Position numbers and translations under genes: made by a program. A stretch of 64,000 bases of DNA. Origin: Muribaculaceae bacterium. GTDB taxonomy: Bacteria; Bacteroidota; Bacteroidia; Bacteroidales; Muribaculaceae. Shown here in pieces: positions 62,901 through 64,000 of this stretch (position 1 is the stretch's first letter; each line of letters starts with the position of its first letter). Below the pieces are notes generated by a model. That model was not told the origin of the DNA and searched no databases. It worked only from the letters and a program-made list of their open reading frames with translations. The stretch is from NCBI GenBank assembly GCA_017436845.1, contig JAFSCJ010000011.1, positions 51,638 through 115,637 on the forward strand, in the 5' to 3' direction.

Positions 62901-63552
62901 CTTTGTGGCGTTGCAATTCTATATAATAATCATCGCCAAATGTGTCTTTGAACCATTGCACTTGTCGTTCAGCCTCTTCAATCTCTCCGGCCTGAATTAA
63001 TCGGGGAATCTCTCCTCCAAGACACGCTGAACACACAATCAAACCTTCGTGATATTTTGCAAGCTCGCTTTTATCTGTACGAGGATGTGAATAAAATCCT
63101 TCGGTCCATGCGCGAGATACTATTTTGATGAGATTATGATATCCCTTTTCGTTTTTAGCTAAAACTACCAAATGTCGTCCTGTGTCTTTCTTGTCGGTGT
63201 GTTCAAGTAGAGATTTATTTGCAACATACATCTCACAGCCAAAAATAGGCTTAAATAGCTTCTCTTTTAGATCTTCAATTTCGGCATTAATTGTAGCAAC
63301 TTCTTCGCTATTATTTAAGGCAGTTGCTTCTTCAAGTTTTTTCTTTGCTGCTTTTATTGCATCATTAACTTTGCCGTTTTTCTTTTTGACATAGTTATAA
63401 TACTCTTTTATGCCAAACATGTTTCCGTGGTCGGTAATAGCCAATCCTTTCATCCCGTCTGCGATAGCCTTATCAACAAGGGCTGGAACAGATGCTTGGC
63501 CATCAAGAACTGAAAATTGAGTATGAACGTGAAGATGTATAAATTGTTGCAT
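59911..63552 (-). CDS. dnaE: DNA polymerase III alpha subunit
   Basis: A 1213-residue replicative polymerase. N-terminal PHP domain (FIHLHVHTQFSVLDGQAS, ITDHGNMFG with metal-binding residues, CGVIIGRDDI), the polymerase catalytic acids in PDIDIDFDDDGRADVLRYV, the GPGRGSAAGSAVAYCLGI palm motif, the fingers (MGKKMIDKM and FNKSHATCYSWVAF), a helix-hairpin-helix (RFGLAAIKGIGMNIVNDI) and a C-terminal OB domain. Length and order are those of DnaE1. It is transcribed away from the edge of the window. Confidence 0.98.
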   Translation of the reverse strand: MQQFIHLHVHTQFSVLDGQASVPALVDKAIADGMKGLAITDHGNMFGIKEYYNYVKKKNGKVNDAIKAAKKKLEEATALNNSEEVATINAEIEDLKEKLFKPIFGCEMYVANKSLLEHTDKKDTGRHLVVLAKNEKGYHNLIKIVSRAWTEGFYSHPRTDKSELAKYHEGLIVCSACLGGEIPRLIQAGEIEEAERQVQWFKDTFGDDYYIELQRHKATVPRANHAVYAVQETVNAELIRIARKYDIKLICTNDVHFVNEEDAEAHDRLICVSTGKDLDDEKRMLYTKQEWMKTQEEMNVIFSDLPEALSNTMEILDKVETYSIDHGPILPNFPLPDGFTNNDDYLRYLTYEGAKRRWGTISEEQSERIDFELNTIKNMGFPGYFLIVQDFIAAGRKLGVSVGPGRGSAAGSAVAYCLGITQIDPIKYDLLFERFLNPDRISLPDIDIDFDDDGRADVLRYVTEKYGAEKVARIITYGTMAAKSSIKDVARVQKLPLSESDRLTKLIPKHMPEVNGKELKPTLKNCYEHVPEFKTELQSNNPQILETLKYAKELEGNVRNTGVHACGVIIGRDDITDWVPVSTAYDKDGSKLLVTQYEGSVIEDTGLIKMDFLGLKTLSIIKEALANIKLTRNIDIDIDNIPIDDPKTYQLYCEGRTTGTFQFESAGMQKYLRELQPSTFEDLIAMNALYRPGPMDYIPDFIARKHGKSPIVYDIPIMEKYLKDTYGVTVYQEQVMLLSRLLADFTRGQSDTLRKAMGKKMIDKMNELKAKFLEGGQKNGYETKVLEKIWTDWEKFASYAFNKSHATCYSWVAFQTAYLKANYPAEYMAAVLSRNLADITKLTGFMDECKAMRIDVKGPDVNESFTKFGVNSKGDIRFGLAAIKGIGMNIVNDIITARTEGGPFENIYDFIERVNMSSINRRTIESLALAGAFDCFPEIKREDFFEKNNKDESFAEILIRYGQLFQNDKMQSSASLFGFDEDQAMTTAARPQVIRAVPWANTERLDKEKELVGMYLSAHPLDPYYMEINYGCSHNIKTFLEETPADGKELSFGGMVVSFEAKPTKSGGQFGIMKIEDYNGSTELRFFGQDFINFRNYGVVGMPIVVTGRYQKRFKSEELRFSVTNIRLLQELKGQLINSITLHLSKEEVTETLHKLISEHITSSTENRGTLSLRIYDPEINRSIRMTSGLKIPIDKKLIEMLKDMDIEYHINE

Positions 63553-63577
63553 TTTAATTCTGATAATTATTTCTTGT

Positions 63578-63585
63578 CAAAGATA
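63578..63585 (-). promoter_or_regulatory. -7 promoter element of dnaE
   Basis: TATCTTTG on the minus strand, 25 bases before the dnaE ATG; no clear TTG at 19-21 bases upstream. Confidence 0.4.
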
Positions 63586-63798
63586 AGGATTTATTCTAAA
63601 GTTACATTAATTATATGTGTTTTAGTTATGAACATTCAGTTGTGAGTTATAAACAGCAATTGGAAATATATTATGCGCAGGAAGAATAAGCGTTAAGTAG
63701 TGTTAAATATTTTGGTGTTCTGATATGTGTAAATGCTTGAAAATGTGTTTGATTTGGGGCCTGTTGAATAGTTGGTGAAAAAGTTTGTTTTAAAATAA

Positions 63799-63830
63799 TT
63801 TTGTGGATATAAAAAATGTGCTTAACTTTG
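63799..63830 (+). promoter_or_regulatory. strong promoter at the right edge, probably of a ribosomal RNA operon
   Basis: TTTTG (63799-63803), a 19-base spacer and TAACTTTG (63823-63830), an ideal Bacteroidota promoter. The interval 63586-63798 between dnaE and this promoter holds nothing I can identify. Confidence 0.7.
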
Positions 63831-64000
63831 CACTCGCTTTTAAGAAATAAAGCAGTAGCACATTGACATAATTGCAATAGACGAAGTAGTACAAGAGTCA
63901 GAAATGATTCTCTGTCAATTCACAAAAAATCTAGGCGTAAACACCAAGAGCGATAAGGGTATTCGTGGGTATTGTGAAGGCAAAACAAATAAAAAAAAGA
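63831..64000 (+). other. non-coding leader, probably upstream of a 16S rRNA gene outside the window
   Basis: From the promoter to the edge no credible reading frame is seen. The sequence TTGACATAATTGCAATAGAC, then AGTAGTACAAGAGTC, then a purine-rich end (AAACAAATAAAAAAAAGA) has the look of the rrn leaders of Bacteroidales, in which a boxA-like segment is followed by a purine-rich run into the 16S start. The 16S itself lies beyond position 64000, so this is an inference. Confidence 0.5.

Noticed and set aside
63671..63877. 68-residue minus-strand reading frame upstream of dnaE
   Set aside because: It overlaps the right-edge promoter and leader, has biased composition and no recognisable features.

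Overview
The window is an ordinary stretch of chromosome from a low-to-mid GC member of the Bacteroidota, most probably order Bacteroidales (a gut Muribaculaceae/Bacteroides relative is my inference). The reasons are the many promoters of the Bacteroidota type (TTG/TTTG, about 19-21 bases, TAnnTTTG), lipoproteins with a short Cys-lipobox followed by acidic residues, PorT-like barrels, pyrB-pyrI, clostripain-type peptidases and RibBA/LptFG arrangements usual in that phylum. There are no prophages, insertion sequences or CRISPR arrays; nearly all of it is densely packed core metabolism and envelope genes. Layout: 1-2.7 kb holds a membrane protein, a small lipoprotein and a PAP2 phosphatase, then an intergenic region with a large structured inverted repeat. 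2.7-7.6 kb is a tight operon (metA, a 3'-5' exonuclease, a small membrane protein, a prolyl oligopeptidase lipoprotein, an unknown lipoprotein) followed by an MBL hydrolase. 8.5-16.1 kb carries a ROK glucokinase, initiator tRNA, a lipoprotein, a YiiX-like amidase with its membrane partner, a membrane-bound AraC regulator, an acyltransferase and gpmI. Three 21-bp direct repeats lie between the AraC gene and the operon it may control. 16.2-22.1 kb is a seven-gene thiamine operon (methyltransferase, thiM, thiE-tenA fusion, thiD, thiE, thi4, a third ThiE/TenI-like gene) behind a TPP riboswitch with a terminator. 22.1-34.5 kb carries recQ, recJ, an MscS channel, a clostripain-type lipoprotein, tRNA-Ser(GCU), mltG, transporters, a barrel protein, a DUF59 Fe-S protein and lpxH. 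At 34.64-34.77 kb there is a promoter-terminator unit without a gene, a candidate small RNA. 34.8-42.8 kb carries a PAP2-barrel protein, gdhA, a LysM-M23 peptidase, ndk, recG, ispD and an unknown gene. 42.9-50.4 kb runs on the plus strand: a leader peptide and attenuator, pyrB, pyrI, a flavin reductase, glyA, plsC, an LptF/G permease and ribBA. 50.5-59.4 kb is a self-contained module: membrane histidine kinase, sigma-54 response regulator, TolC, two MacB-type permeases, an ATPase and an HlyD adaptor. It is preceded by a candidate -24/-12 promoter and an 18-bp perfect palindrome, so the regulator probably switches on the exporter operon it is part of. The window ends with trxA, dnaE and, at the right edge, a strong promoter with a non-coding leader that probably belongs to a ribosomal RNA operon starting just outside. 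The most interesting signals are regulatory: the sigma-54 exporter circuit, the pyrBI leader/attenuator, the AraC-adjacent triple repeat, the candidate small RNA, the structured element at 2.3-2.5 kb, and a set of genes whose promoters sit so close to the start codon that their mRNAs should be leaderless.
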